Positions 7,201 to 16,402 of a stretch of DNA of 64,000 bases are shown here, in pieces; positions within the stretch are counted from its first letter, which is position 1, and each line of letters starts with the position of its first letter. Source of the DNA: CAADGY01 sp900696665 (GTDB lineage: Bacteria > Acidobacteriota > Terriglobia > Bryobacterales > Bryobacteraceae); NCBI GenBank assembly GCA_035063885.1, contig JAPSFM010000009.1, positions 29,114-93,113 on the forward strand. The letters run 5' to 3'. The notes under the pieces were generated by a model, which saw only the letters and a list, made by a program, of their open reading frames with translations, ran no database searches and was not told where the DNA came from. The translations under genes were made by a program, and so were the position numbers.

Positions 7201-9318
7201 TTAACATGAATGAAATCTCATGACAACCGCCGATTCGCTAGGGTTATTGTAGTACTTTTTCCTGATTCCAGCCTCCACAAATCCGAGCTTGCTGTAAAGG
7301 GCTCGTGCGGCAAGGTTCGACTCCCGCACTTCCAGAAAAACGCTGCCCTCCCATCGCTCGCAGGCGTGTGCCAGCAGCTTTGCTCCAACGCCGGCGCGAC
7401 GGAAACGGGGCGCCACTGCCAGATTCAAAACCTCGTACTCTTTCTCGGCTACTCGCCTGATCGCGATGAATCCGCAGAGTTCGCCGCCTGACTCCGCCAC
7501 CACGAGAGACTCGCCCAAATAGGACGCGGGCTCCCATTGCGATGCTTCGGGGCAGACGGACTGAATCGCCGCTATTCCGGCGAGGTCCGGCTGTCCTCCG
7601 TCCCGTAAGTGAACCGGAAGACTTCCCGGGGACAACAGTTCATGGAACAGAGCCCGTTGCAACTCGCCGATTTTTTTCCACTCAAAATTCTCTTCGGCCA
7701 AACGCCGCGCGTTTCGTGCGATTTGTCTTCGGAGATCCTCATCCTGAATGAGCCGGGAGACGCCCTCGGCGAACTCAACGGCGCCGCCGGCAACCCAAAC
7801 GCTGTGGCCGTGCCGCAGGCCGAGTCCGGCGCATCCGGAGGGCGTAGAGACCACCGCGCGCTCCATTGCCATCGCTTCCAGCACCTTCAGATTCGTACCG
7901 GCCGAGACTACCGTTGGAACGATCACCACGTTCGAAGCCGCATAGAGCGGGACCACATCGCGTTCAAACTCCCGCAGTTCGATTCCTTCACCGGGTATGA
8001 GCGCCGGCATTCCGGTGAACTCACGCCAATACAGCGCCGCGTCGGGTCCCGCGACCACGGTCAGCCGCATCGCCGGATGGCGCTTTTGCAGCAGGGGCCA
8101 GACCTCTCCGACGAAGAAGCGGTACCCGGCCATGTTCGGAAAGTGCCGGAATGAGCCGATGAACAGCAGCCGTTCACCGGGCGCCTCGAACGTTGGCTGA
8201 AACCGCTCCAGATCTACTCCATTAGGAAGGATCCTCACCGCCTCAGGCAAACCGACGAGTTTCGCATCTTTTTCCGACATCACGACGATGCGCTGGTAGG
8301 CTCCAAACACCCGCGTCTCGAAGCGCTTCCAACGCCACAAGTCCCACCGTGCCGCCCACGATCTCTTACGCGCCAGAATCTGCTCGTATAGATCGAATGT
8401 GACGTCATGCTCCACCAGCACGTTCCCACCGTAAGTCGCGAGGGCCGTGTATTCCGTCTGCAAAAGCTCGATGCGATCCTCGCGAAAAAGATCACGCAAC
8501 GCCTGCTCCATCGCGGGTGACCTGAATTCACCCACTTCCGGCGGGTGAATGGTGGACCATCGCGGCTCTCTGTACCGGGGAACGGGAACCAGCACTATTT
8601 TTGCGCACAATTCGAGCATTGGCTGCATCTCGACCGGTTTTCCCCGTTCCATAAACGAGAACAGGTATACGTCAAACTCGCGGGCAATTTCCCGAACCAG
8701 GTTGAAAATTCGAACCGCGCCGCCATGAGACAGCGGATAGGGGAAATAAGGTGTCAGCACCGCTACGCGCCGCCGCGCCGGCGAAACCGGCCTGCCCTCG
8801 TACACCTGGTAAGTTCCGTCATCTCCCGGCGTACTCCGCGTCCACGGCGTGAGCCATGAAGGCCGCAAAAAGATGCGGTCCAGCGGAACCCCTCGCAGGA
8901 AGAGAACCGAAGCGATAAGGGTTGAGAACTTCAGGTGATGGCGTTCCAGGCGCTTGTTGTACGCCAGAATTTTCAATGGAGCGCAGAGAAAGGCGGCGCG
9001 GCGGAGCCCGGTGAATTCTGCGGTGCCATCCAACAGGAGCGGTGCGATTCCGATTCGCTTCTCGTGCAACCTCCTGCGAAGCTCAAAAAAAAGCTGGGTC
9101 GCTGGCGCCTGTTCGAGTTGGAGGAACTCTACCTCCGCTGTGAGGAGCTCCGGCCTTCGGAAGCCCACTGCGTAATGGCGCCGGTCCGGCACCAGTGCCC
9201 GGATCTCTTCGAGCATGGCCCTCGCGGCCGGTTCTTCTCCCGTGAGAAAACTCACCACCACCGCTTCCGGATCTTTGCGAATCAACCGGAACCACAGCTT
9301 CTTCAGTCTGTTCTTCAC
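7201..9318 (-). CDS. Glycosyltransferase (GT4) fused to a RimI-type N-acetyltransferase
   Basis: The protein has 705 residues from a GTG start whose GTGA overlaps the stop of the MFS gene. Residues 1-165 are an unassigned alpha/beta region without a signal peptide. Residues ~170-560 are a GT-B fold GT4 glycosyltransferase: RVAVLTPYFPYPLSHGG, RILPNGVDLERF and the C-terminal SAGTNLKVLEAMAMERAVVST motif. Residues ~570-705 form a GNAT domain with the CoA-binding RRAGVGAKLL and the RimI-like ending ESNLAARALYSKLGFVEAGIRKKYY. RimI acetylates the N-terminal amine of ribosomal protein S18, whereas GT4 enzymes build glycans. The frame is continuous across the junction, so this is a genuine fusion unless there is a sequencing error. 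The acetyltransferase may act on a sugar or protein in the same pathway. Confidence 0.85.
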   Translation of the reverse strand: MKNRLKKLWFRLIRKDPEAVVVSFLTGEEPAARAMLEEIRALVPDRRHYAVGFRRPELLTAEVEFLQLEQAPATQLFFELRRRLHEKRIGIAPLLLDGTAEFTGLRRAAFLCAPLKILAYNKRLERHHLKFSTLIASVLFLRGVPLDRIFLRPSWLTPWTRSTPGDDGTYQVYEGRPVSPARRRVAVLTPYFPYPLSHGGAVRIFNLVREIAREFDVYLFSFMERGKPVEMQPMLELCAKIVLVPVPRYREPRWSTIHPPEVGEFRSPAMEQALRDLFREDRIELLQTEYTALATYGGNVLVEHDVTFDLYEQILARKRSWAARWDLWRWKRFETRVFGAYQRIVVMSEKDAKLVGLPEAVRILPNGVDLERFQPTFEAPGERLLFIGSFRHFPNMAGYRFFVGEVWPLLQKRHPAMRLTVVAGPDAALYWREFTGMPALIPGEGIELREFERDVVPLYAASNVVIVPTVVSAGTNLKVLEAMAMERAVVSTPSGCAGLGLRHGHSVWVAGGAVEFAEGVSRLIQDEDLRRQIARNARRLAEENFEWKKIGELQRALFHELLSPGSLPVHLRDGGQPDLAGIAAIQSVCPEASQWEPASYLGESLVVAESGGELCGFIAIRRVAEKEYEVLNLAVAPRFRRAGVGAKLLAHACERWEGSVFLEVRESNLAARALYSKLGFVEAGIRKKYYNNPSESAVVMRFHSC

Positions 9319-10493
9319 TGCCTTTTTTCCGCCACCTTTAGCACGCCGGTGCCCACGAGCGGCAGTATCGCAACCAGCAGGCAGACGGGTTCAAAACCAT
9401 ATCGATCGACCATGCCGCCGATAGCCGGCGAAAAGAGCGCCTGCAGAACTCCGTAGGCGCACGTCAGAATCGACGTGCTGAATGCGGCGTGTTGGGCTCC
9501 GTACACATCGAGCGGCAGCGCATAAAGATTCACGCTGTACGAGGACGCCCAGAAGAAGCTGATGGCGATGGCCGCCGTGGCGAGCCCGGCACTGGGCATC
9601 CAGGGAACGGCTGCGGTGCCGAGCAGCGCGATTGCGCTGGCCAAACAAGCCATCCTGCGGGACTTCGGAGCATCCATTCCACGCCTGACCAGGCGTAACG
9701 AGATCCAGCCTCCGAAAAAGCCTCCCAGTGGCGCCACCAGGGGCGGAAGGCCGGCAAGCCAGGGTGTCTCGACGAGTTTCAGGCTATAAGTTTGCATCAG
9801 GAAAATCGTCACCCAGTTACTCCAGAGCGTATACACCGCCATGCCGAGTATATTGGCAGTGGCGAAGGCCCACAACCGCGAGTCACGCAGAATACCGGCT
9901 GGGCCGCGGGTCGTACCCGACTGCGTCCCGGCTCGCGGCGGAAAGCGCCGCGCAACCGCAAGCCATAGTGGAATCCAGAGGAAGCCCAGTAATCCCGTCA
10001 GGATGAAAGCGGAACGCCATCCGTACCACAAAGCCAGGAATGTGGCGATGGGAGGCGCTAGAAAGGATCCCACGCTCAGCCCGAGTTGGCTCACCGCTCC
10101 TCCGAGCGCACGCTCTTCCGGCTTCAAGTACAGTCGGACCGCCTTGCCGGAGGCAGGCACGCCAGCGGATTCCGCCAACCCCAGCAACGCGCGCGCTCCC
10201 AGCAAACCCGCGAAACCAGAGACCAGCCCCGTTCCAACTCCGGCCAGCGACCACGTGGCGACGGCAATACTTGCCGCGCGGTTCAAACCCGCCCGGTCGA
10301 CGAAGAGGCCGGCAAATGGTGCGCAGGCCGCGTAGAGGATGGAGAAAGCCGACAGAACAAAACCGAAGTCCTGATTGCTTAGGTGGAATTCGGCTTTCAG
10401 CACCGGGGCAAGCTGTGCGAGGATCTGACGGTCCAGATAGTTCAGAGCGGACGATAGTACGAAAACTCCAAGCACTACCCATCGGATGGGCAT
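9315..10493 (-). CDS. MFS transporter
   Basis: A 392-residue membrane protein with twelve predicted helices. ALNYLDRQILAQLAP near the N-terminus and the loop GLFVDRAGLNRA match the major facilitator superfamily, closest by eye to the anion:cation symporter (ACS/hexuronate-type) branch with its N-Y-x-D-R motif in helix 1. It imports or exports a small solute in exchange for ions at the inner membrane; the substrate cannot be read from sequence. It is the third gene of a four-gene minus-strand run, 11 bases after the TPR gene and overlapping the GT4-RimI gene by 4 bases. Confidence 0.9.
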   Translation of the reverse strand: MPIRWVVLGVFVLSSALNYLDRQILAQLAPVLKAEFHLSNQDFGFVLSAFSILYAACAPFAGLFVDRAGLNRAASIAVATWSLAGVGTGLVSGFAGLLGARALLGLAESAGVPASGKAVRLYLKPEERALGGAVSQLGLSVGSFLAPPIATFLALWYGWRSAFILTGLLGFLWIPLWLAVARRFPPRAGTQSGTTRGPAGILRDSRLWAFATANILGMAVYTLWSNWVTIFLMQTYSLKLVETPWLAGLPPLVAPLGGFFGGWISLRLVRRGMDAPKSRRMACLASAIALLGTAAVPWMPSAGLATAAIAISFFWASSYSVNLYALPLDVYGAQHAAFSTSILTCAYGVLQALFSPAIGGMVDRYGFEPVCLLVAILPLVGTGVLKVAEKRQ

Positions 10494-10504
10494 TCAGAAG
10501 ATCA

Positions 10505-12139
10505 TCACCGGAACTCGATGACCGCCGCCTCTCCCGCGGTTGCGGTCTTTGCGTCGGGCTTCTCGAAATAGTCGATGGCGACTGGCCGCGGAGGACGCTG
10601 CGGCCCGCAGCTCAGTGTCTCTTGATGCCTCCCCTGCACGACGATTTTCGATGGGTCGCGGATCAGCAGGCGCGTTGTCTTCCCTTTCGCCTGCACAATC
10701 AGCCGCGTTTGCGACTTGCCGCAGTCCACCTGTTGAAGCATGCCGGTGATTCGTCCGGATGGGGTAGGACCAGTCCACCAGCGTTCTACCTTTCCTTCGT
10801 GTGGTGGGGCGCCGGCACTGGCTTTCTCTTCCGCCTCCCGAATTCTTGCGAGCGCTTCGTTGCGTAGCTGATCAAGCTCGCGCTGCTTTTCCGCTGCGAT
10901 TCGCATCTTCGCGGCATACGCAGCCTCGATGCGCTTCTGGTCGTTCTCCCGGCGAACCTGGCTGAGCTGCTCGCGTTCTTCGGCCGAAGCCGCAGCCCGC
11001 TCCGCACCGGCCCAGGCTTTCGCCGCGTCGGCGAAACGGTTTTCGGCTTCGAGCAATCCGGCAAGTTCTTTCCATAGTTTCAAATTGCGCGGATCGAGCG
11101 CTGTAGCTTTTGTCAGATGCTCAATTTTTTGGGCCGGCTCCGATGCGTCGCGGGACAGGCGGATGTGAGGTTCGGCCCACTTCGGATTCAATTCCGCGGC
11201 CTGCCGGGCGTTGCCGGCCTCCAGTTGCGCCTGGGCGCTTCTGCTTCCTGCTTTCACAGCGGCTGTGAAATGCCGCCGCGCCTCCCCCGGCTGCTTCTCC
11301 CGCAGCGCCAGGAGCCCGAGTCCTTCGTGCGCGGCTGCGGCGCCGGACTCCAATTTCAGAATAGCTTCATACGCCGCTCTGCTTGGCGTAAGGTCCGCCA
11401 GGGCGATTTTCGCGGCGAGATCGCTGTAGGGCTTCTCGACGAAATCGCGCTGGGGGTTGAGCGGGAGACCCGAAAGCGGGATTGTACCGAAATTCTCCCC
11501 TCGCGCATAGCCATCCACTTCGCGTTCGATCTGCGCCGGCAACTTGCCAAATGCGTTGCGGTAAGCTACGTCCTCGGGAATACCACGCTGCAGGTTTCCG
11601 AGCAGCACCCTCAGCTTGCCGCTGTAGTCCGGCGTCACCGCCAGCATGTGTACGCGCGCCCAATCCCGATCGCGCTCCAGCGCGGGCGGGGGAGCGCCCA
11701 ACGTCACGCGCGTGCCGTCGATCTGTAAGGTGGTGAAAAGCGTCGCGAGGCCTCTCTCTATGCTGGCCGGCATGCGGCCCGTGTTATCGTCCAGCAGAAT
11801 GCGCGTAAGATCCCGCCGGAATAATGCCGGCAGATCCGATTCCGCGATTACGCCTCCAATATAGGCATCGCGTGCCAGGCGGAGCGAGGGCGGAACCGTG
11901 AGTTCCCGGCTGCGCTTAAGCACCAGGACGCGGATCGGCCACCTCGAACCGGCATTCTCGACACCGAGTATGGCGCCCACCGCGTTACGGAATTGCTCGA
12001 TTTCGTTCAATGTCCGGCGTGCCGTGCGGCTGCTTGCATTGGAGATAACCTCAATGCCTCGGGAACTGTAAATGGTCCATCCGCTCTGTGCGAACAGAGC
12101 GAACGGCAGCATAAAGACGAACAACTTGCCGGGCAACAC
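10505..12139 (-). CDS. Exported TPR-repeat protein
   Basis: A 544-residue protein with a GTG start. The N-terminal hydrophobic stretch (KLFVFMLPFALFAQ) looks like a signal peptide with cleavage near residue 18. Residues ~20-240 resemble the peptidase-like DUF1570-type module that often precedes TPRs in Acidobacteria and Planctomycetes, but I see no HExxH zinc motif. Residues ~265-400 contain TPR-like helical pairs (AAYEAILKLESGAAAAHEGLGLLALREKQPGEARRHF region, AEPHIRL, NLKLWKELAGLLEAENRFADAAKAW). Residues ~400-445 are a charged coiled coil, and the last 90 form a small beta domain with CGKSQT. It probably acts as a periplasmic scaffold. It starts 4 bases after the dtxR-like gene, indicating one operon. 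Confidence 0.75.
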   Translation of the reverse strand: MLPGKLFVFMLPFALFAQSGWTIYSSRGIEVISNASSRTARRTLNEIEQFRNAVGAILGVENAGSRWPIRVLVLKRSRELTVPPSLRLARDAYIGGVIAESDLPALFRRDLTRILLDDNTGRMPASIERGLATLFTTLQIDGTRVTLGAPPPALERDRDWARVHMLAVTPDYSGKLRVLLGNLQRGIPEDVAYRNAFGKLPAQIEREVDGYARGENFGTIPLSGLPLNPQRDFVEKPYSDLAAKIALADLTPSRAAYEAILKLESGAAAAHEGLGLLALREKQPGEARRHFTAAVKAGSRSAQAQLEAGNARQAAELNPKWAEPHIRLSRDASEPAQKIEHLTKATALDPRNLKLWKELAGLLEAENRFADAAKAWAGAERAAASAEEREQLSQVRRENDQKRIEAAYAAKMRIAAEKQRELDQLRNEALARIREAEEKASAGAPPHEGKVERWWTGPTPSGRITGMLQQVDCGKSQTRLIVQAKGKTTRLLIRDPSKIVVQGRHQETLSCGPQRPPRPVAIDYFEKPDAKTATAGEAAVIEFR

Positions 12140-12143
12140 CTAT

Positions 12144-12818
12144 CTACATTCTCGCAGACGGGTCCGCCATCCTGACCCAGACCTTCTCCGCCGCGGTGCG
12201 GCCCAGCGGCACATCGCGGCCGTTGATCTTCAACGTCAGCGTCTGATCGTAATTCTGGTTCATGACGCCGAAACGCGCCCCCGGACGAACTCCAAGAGTG
12301 TCGAGGTATTCGAGCAACTGGCGGTCGCGCTCGAAAACAGAGACGACGGTGGCACTGGTGCCTCCAGGCGCTTCAGCCAGCGGAATCAACCCTTTCTGCC
12401 GGCGGTCCTCGGGGCGGTCCAATCCTACGAGGTTACCGTGTGGACAGGCCTGGCCGGTCCCCAGGCGTTCCACCAGGTGGCGTTCGAAATCCTCGGAAAC
12501 CGCATGTTCGAGTTGCTCGGCTTCGTCATGCACCTTGTACCACTCCATGCCGAAGATCTCGGTGAGCATACGTTCGATCAGGTGATGGCGGTTCAGCAGG
12601 CGGGTTGCAATGTCCCTTCCAGCCCGCGTCAGTGTAATCTCGCCCTGAGCCGCCACCTGGATGAGTCCATCGCGTTTCAGGCGCCGGATGGCCATTGCAA
12701 CGGCGGGTGCTGATACATTCAGCCAGCGTGCCAGCGTCGCGGCAATTACCGTCTCACCCTCGGACTCAGCCTCGGCGATCGCCTTGAGATAGTTCTCTTT
12801 GGAGATCGTGATCTTCAC
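12144..12818 (-). CDS. DtxR/MntR-family metal-dependent transcriptional regulator
   Basis: This is a 224-residue regulator. The open frame extends far upstream, but the GTG at 12816-12818 gives the family's normal N-terminus (KITISKENYLKAIAEAE). The winged helix covers ~1-70 (ATLARWLNVSAPAVAMAIRRLKRDGLI). The dimerisation and metal domain includes HHLIERMLTEIFGMEW, HDEAEQLEHAVSEDFERHL and ACPHGN, the Cys-His-Glu ligands of the DtxR/MntR primary site. A FeoA/SH3-like domain ends the protein (QTLTLKINGRDVPLG). Such proteins bind Fe(II) or Mn(II) and repress uptake genes. The gene heads the TPR-MFS-GT4 run and is divergent from the amidohydrolases; which genes it controls is unknown. Confidence 0.9.
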   Translation of the reverse strand: MKITISKENYLKAIAEAESEGETVIAATLARWLNVSAPAVAMAIRRLKRDGLIQVAAQGEITLTRAGRDIATRLLNRHHLIERMLTEIFGMEWYKVHDEAEQLEHAVSEDFERHLVERLGTGQACPHGNLVGLDRPEDRRQKGLIPLAEAPGGTSATVVSVFERDRQLLEYLDTLGVRPGARFGVMNQNYDQTLTLKINGRDVPLGRTAAEKVWVRMADPSARM

Positions 12819-12951
12819 GTTACTCAGAATTGTAGCGTGATACTTGTGCCGGATTTCCTCATCCGCGCGTTCGAGAATGATAAATTGGTTCAAGGAACCC
12901 ACAACGAAGTACCTGATTCGGTGGAATCGGCTTCTTTGCGGGTCTGCTTTT

Positions 12952-14247
12952 ATGCTCTTCCGGAATCTTTGCTCACTCGTTCTCTGGCTGTCTCTTGCCT
13001 TTGCGCAGGATGTTCCTGTTGCCTTCACAGGCGGCCGTGTTATTCCCATCGCCGGTCCTGAAATTCCCGACGGTGTGGTCGTCATCGAGAAGGGAAAGAT
13101 CGTGGCGGCCGGCCCGTCCGCTTCCATACGAATTCCGGCGAATGCGCGCCGCCAGGATGTTCGGGGCAAGACGGTTATGCCCGGCCTGATTGACTCGCAC
13201 AGCCATATCGGAGGCATCGACGGAGGCGATTCGAGCGCTCCCATTCAACCGGAAGTGCGTGTTCTGGACTCGCTCGACGTGCGGGACGCCCGGATTCAGA
13301 AGGCGCAGGCCGGGGGTATCACCGTAGTCAATGTGATGCCGGGCTCCGGCCACCTGCTCAGCGGCCAGACGCTATACCTGAAATTGCGGGACGGCCGCAC
13401 CGTATACGACCTGCTCATGCCCGGCGCGGACGGCAAGCCGCTGGGCGGAATCAAGATGGCGAATGGCACCAATTCACGGCGCAACGCACCGTTTCCCGGC
13501 ACACGGGCGAAATCCGCCGCTCTGGTCCGCGAAGAGTACGTAAAGGCGCAGGAGTACCGCGACAAAATCCACAAAGCGAACGGCGACACGAGCAAGCTGC
13601 CGGCACGTGATTTGCGCCTGGAAGCTTTGGTGGAGGTGCTGGACAGGAAGCGGGTCGTTCACCATCATACGCACCGGCATGACGACATCCTGACCGTGCT
13701 CCGCATAGCGAAGGAGTTCAACATCCGCGTTGTGCTGCATCATGTCAGCGATGGCTGGAAAGTGGCGGAGGAACTCGGCGCGGCGAAGGCGATGTGTTCC
13801 ATCATCGTCCTTGATAGTCCCGGCGGAAAGGAAGAAGCCAAAGATGTGAGCTTTGCAACCGGAGGCGCACTCGAAAAAGCGGGCGCGCTGGTTGGGTTTC
13901 ACACCGACGATGGCATCACCGACTCGCGCCTGTTCCTTCGCAGCCCCGCGCTCGCGGTTCGTGCCGGCATGTCGCGCGAGAAGGCGCTGTTCGGAGTCAC
14001 GATGGCGAATGCCATGATGCTGGGCCTGGAAGACAGAGTCGGGTCGCTTGAGGCGGGCAAGGATGCGGATTTGGTGATTCTTTCCGGCGATCCGTTGAGT
14101 GTGTATACGAAAGTGCTGGAGACCTGGGTTGACGGCGCGAAGGTCTTCGACCGTGCGGACCCGAAGGACAGGCTGTATGCCACGGGTGGTTTTGGCGCCA
14201 GCCACGATCAAGGTCCGGAAATTTTCTACGTGGAGGAGTTCGAATAA
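12952..14247 (+). CDS. Secreted metal-dependent amidohydrolase (imidazolonepropionase-like)
   Basis: A 431-residue protein from the ATG at 12952, which gives a clean signal peptide (MLFRNLCSLVLWLSLAFA, cut before QDVP); the frame also opens upstream at 12844. The fold is a composite beta-sandwich plus TIM barrel. The metal ligands are all recognisable: HSH in PGLIDSHSHIGG, a histidine-rich VHHHTHRHDD, VVLHH, and the Asp in GFHTDDG. The C-terminal LGLEDRVGSLEAGKDADLVILSGDP is the standard amidohydrolase ending. The enzyme hydrolyses an amide or ester, perhaps a dipeptide or cyclic imide, in the periplasm. It shares a 1-base stop/start overlap with a catalytically degenerate paralogue. Confidence 0.9.
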   Translation: MLFRNLCSLVLWLSLAFAQDVPVAFTGGRVIPIAGPEIPDGVVVIEKGKIVAAGPSASIRIPANARRQDVRGKTVMPGLIDSHSHIGGIDGGDSSAPIQPEVRVLDSLDVRDARIQKAQAGGITVVNVMPGSGHLLSGQTLYLKLRDGRTVYDLLMPGADGKPLGGIKMANGTNSRRNAPFPGTRAKSAALVREEYVKAQEYRDKIHKANGDTSKLPARDLRLEALVEVLDRKRVVHHHTHRHDDILTVLRIAKEFNIRVVLHHVSDGWKVAEELGAAKAMCSIIVLDSPGGKEEAKDVSFATGGALEKAGALVGFHTDDGITDSRLFLRSPALAVRAGMSREKALFGVTMANAMMLGLEDRVGSLEAGKDADLVILSGDPLSVYTKVLETWVDGAKVFDRADPKDRLYATGGFGASHDQGPEIFYVEEFE

Positions 14248-15452
14248 TGAGAATTAGCTTCAGCTTCCTCACGGGCATGCTGGCCTTGTGTTCGGCCGCC
14301 GCCGCCCAGATCGCCGTGGTGGGCGGAACCGTCCATACCTCCGCGGGTGCGCCGATTACGAATGGAGTCGTGCTGGTTCGCAACGGCAAGATCGAGAGCG
14401 TTGGCCCTGCCTCCTCCGTTCGGATCCCCACCGGATACCGGACTGTCAAGGCCGCAGTAGTAACGCCCGGGCTTATCGATGCGCACTCGGTAGTCGGGCT
14501 TAGTGGATACCTGAACCAGCCACACGACCAGGACCAGCGTGAAGTCTCCGCACCCATACAGCCGGATCTTCGGGCCATGGATGCCTATAACGCCCGGGAA
14601 CGTCTCGTGGAATGGGTTCGCGGCTTCGGTGTTACGACCGTTCATACCGGGCACGGTCCGGGTGCGCTGATCTCCGGACAGACGATGATCGTCAAGACCC
14701 GTGAGGAGCCGGTTGCACGATCGGTGCTGGTTCCCGAAGCGATGTTGGCAGTTACCATCGGCGATTCCGCGCGCGTGCAGCAGGGCAAATCGCCAGGCAC
14801 TCGCGCCAAGATGCTCGCCATGTTGCGATCCGAACTGCTGAAGGCTCAGGACTATGCCCGCAAGCGCCAGAAGGACGACAGCAGCCAGGCGAGAGACCTC
14901 CGCCTGGACGTACTTCGCCGGGTACTGAACCGCGAGTTGCCGCTTCTCGTGACCGCGCAGCGCGCCCGGGACATCCTCAGCGCCCTGCGGCTGGCGGAAG
15001 AATTCAACATTCGCGTGGTTTTGGATGGTGCGGCCGAAGCGCCCCTGGTGATAGAGGAAGTCAAGCGGGCCGGGGTGCCGGTGATCGTTCATCCGGCCAT
15101 GTACCGGTCCTCCGGAGAGACCGAAAATCTCAGTTTTGAAACCGCGGCCAAGCTGCACCAGGCCGGCATTCCCCTTGCTTTGCAGAGCGGATTCGAGGCG
15201 TATGTTCCCAAGACTCGTGTTGTTCTTTTTGAAGCTGCTGTTGCGGCAGCGAATGGTCTTGGGCCCCGGGCAGCCCTGGATAGCATTACCATCGGCGCGG
15301 CGCGGATCCTCGGCATTGACAAGCGGGCCGGTTCACTCGAGCCTGGCAAAGATGCCGACATCGCGTTGTACGACGGCGATCCCTTCGAATACACGACGCA
15401 TTGCACCGGCGTGATGATCGACGGTGAATTGGTTAGCGAAGAACTCCACTGA
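14247..15452 (+). CDS. Amidohydrolase-fold protein lacking the metal ligands
   Basis: A 401-residue paralogue of the preceding gene with its own signal peptide (MRISFSFLTGMLALCSAAAA). The scaffold is preserved: AVVTPGLIDAHSVVG, the RLAEEFNIRVVLDG strand and the ending LGIDKRAGSLEPGKDADIALYDGDP. Every ligand position has changed. HxH is HSV, the HHHTHRHDD segment reads VTAQRARD, VVLHH reads VVLDG, and the GFHTDDG aspartate segment reads LQSGFEA. It is therefore very likely inactive as a hydrolase and may serve as a structural partner of the active copy, with which its start codon overlaps by one base. Tandem active/inactive amidohydrolase pairs are an inference here, not a tested complex. Confidence 0.85.
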   Translation: MRISFSFLTGMLALCSAAAAQIAVVGGTVHTSAGAPITNGVVLVRNGKIESVGPASSVRIPTGYRTVKAAVVTPGLIDAHSVVGLSGYLNQPHDQDQREVSAPIQPDLRAMDAYNARERLVEWVRGFGVTTVHTGHGPGALISGQTMIVKTREEPVARSVLVPEAMLAVTIGDSARVQQGKSPGTRAKMLAMLRSELLKAQDYARKRQKDDSSQARDLRLDVLRRVLNRELPLLVTAQRARDILSALRLAEEFNIRVVLDGAAEAPLVIEEVKRAGVPVIVHPAMYRSSGETENLSFETAAKLHQAGIPLALQSGFEAYVPKTRVVLFEAAVAAANGLGPRAALDSITIGAARILGIDKRAGSLEPGKDADIALYDGDPFEYTTHCTGVMIDGELVSEELH

Positions 15453-15526
15453 ATTACACAACAATATCGGCGCGGTGGAACCCTGTTTGTGATAACAATT
15501 AATTGAAGGGCAGCCACCGTTCCACA

Positions 15527-16402
15527 ATGTTTGCGATTGGCGAGCGGCTTCGTGGGGAGCGGCTTAAACGGGGTCTTTCCATACACGAAGTCGCTGAAAA
15601 AACGAAAATCAGCAGCCGTTATATCGAGGCCATCGAGGCGGGTGAGCCTGGAGATCTGCCCGGCGAGTTTTTTTATCGCAGCTTTGTCCGCCAGTATGCG
15701 AATTTGCTGAATATCGAGGTGAGCGAATTCGAGCCGGAATTGGAAACGCCCACTCCCGCATTCGCCGGCTACGGCGAGCGGAGTTACGATCCGCGGCACG
15801 ATCATTTACCGTTAGATCCATTGCCTTCACCGTCCGGAGGTTCCGATTCGTTCAACAGGCTGCCGTTGTCGATCGCGGTCCTGGTGGCCGTGCTTATCGG
15901 CTGCGCCGGCCTGTATTCGCTATGGCTGAAAGGCTGGCGGAGTCCGGAAGAGCCCTCCGCCGCGACTGCCACATCCAACTCGAACGCGAGCCAGCCCGAA
16001 GCCGCTGCTCCAGCCCGCCCGGCATCGTCCGCTCGTGCGGGCGCCGCAACGCCGGTTCCGGCCCCGGATGGAAAACTGGCTGTAGATTTGTCTGCCACCG
16101 AGCCGGTATGGGTCTCTGTCAGCTCGAAAGGCCATGACCTCTTCATTGGAACGTTGGAGGCGGGCGATACAAAATCCGTTGCCGGTGACGGACCGGTGAA
16201 GATCGTGGTGGGCAATGCGGGCGGAATTGAAGTGAAGATCAACGGTAGGTCTCTCGGGCCTATTGGGCCGCGCGGCCAAGTGCGGATCATCAACGCCACG
16301 GCGGATTCACACCGGATTACACCTCCCGGGGGAGTGAAGCCCGCTGAGCTGTCCCCTTCACCAGCACCCGCCGGCCCGGCCAGCGAGAATACAGCCACTT
16401 GA
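15527..16402 (+). CDS. RodZ-like membrane protein with N-terminal HTH
   Basis: A 291-residue protein starting at the ATG at 15527. A helix-turn-helix of the XRE/RodZ type occupies about residues 3-65 (IGERLRGERLKRGLSIHEVAEKTKI and YIEAIEAGEPGDLPG), then a linker, a single transmembrane helix (~112-134), an Ala/Pro/Ser-rich periplasmic spacer and a C-terminal DUF4115 beta domain (VDLSATEPVWVSVSSKG, VGNAGGIEVKINGRSLGPIG). This is the layout of RodZ, which links MreB to the elongasome. The family can also occur as a stand-alone regulator. Its TGA stop overlaps the TTG start of the glycosidase gene downstream, so the two are co-translated. Confidence 0.85.
   Translation: MFAIGERLRGERLKRGLSIHEVAEKTKISSRYIEAIEAGEPGDLPGEFFYRSFVRQYANLLNIEVSEFEPELETPTPAFAGYGERSYDPRHDHLPLDPLPSPSGGSDSFNRLPLSIAVLVAVLIGCAGLYSLWLKGWRSPEEPSAATATSNSNASQPEAAAPARPASSARAGAATPVPAPDGKLAVDLSATEPVWVSVSSKGHDLFIGTLEAGDTKSVAGDGPVKIVVGNAGGIEVKINGRSLGPIGPRGQVRIINATADSHRITPPGGVKPAELSPSPAPAGPASENTAT

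Noticed and set aside
12887..12899. Short inverted repeat GGTTC-AAG-GAACC in the divergent dtxR/amidohydrolase gap
   Set aside because: A 5-bp arm is common by chance at this GC content; it was not called as an operator.
12819..13244. Longer N-terminus for the DtxR-like regulator
   Set aside because: The added ~140 residues are antisense to the amidohydrolase gene and show no homology; the family start is at the GTG 12816-12818.
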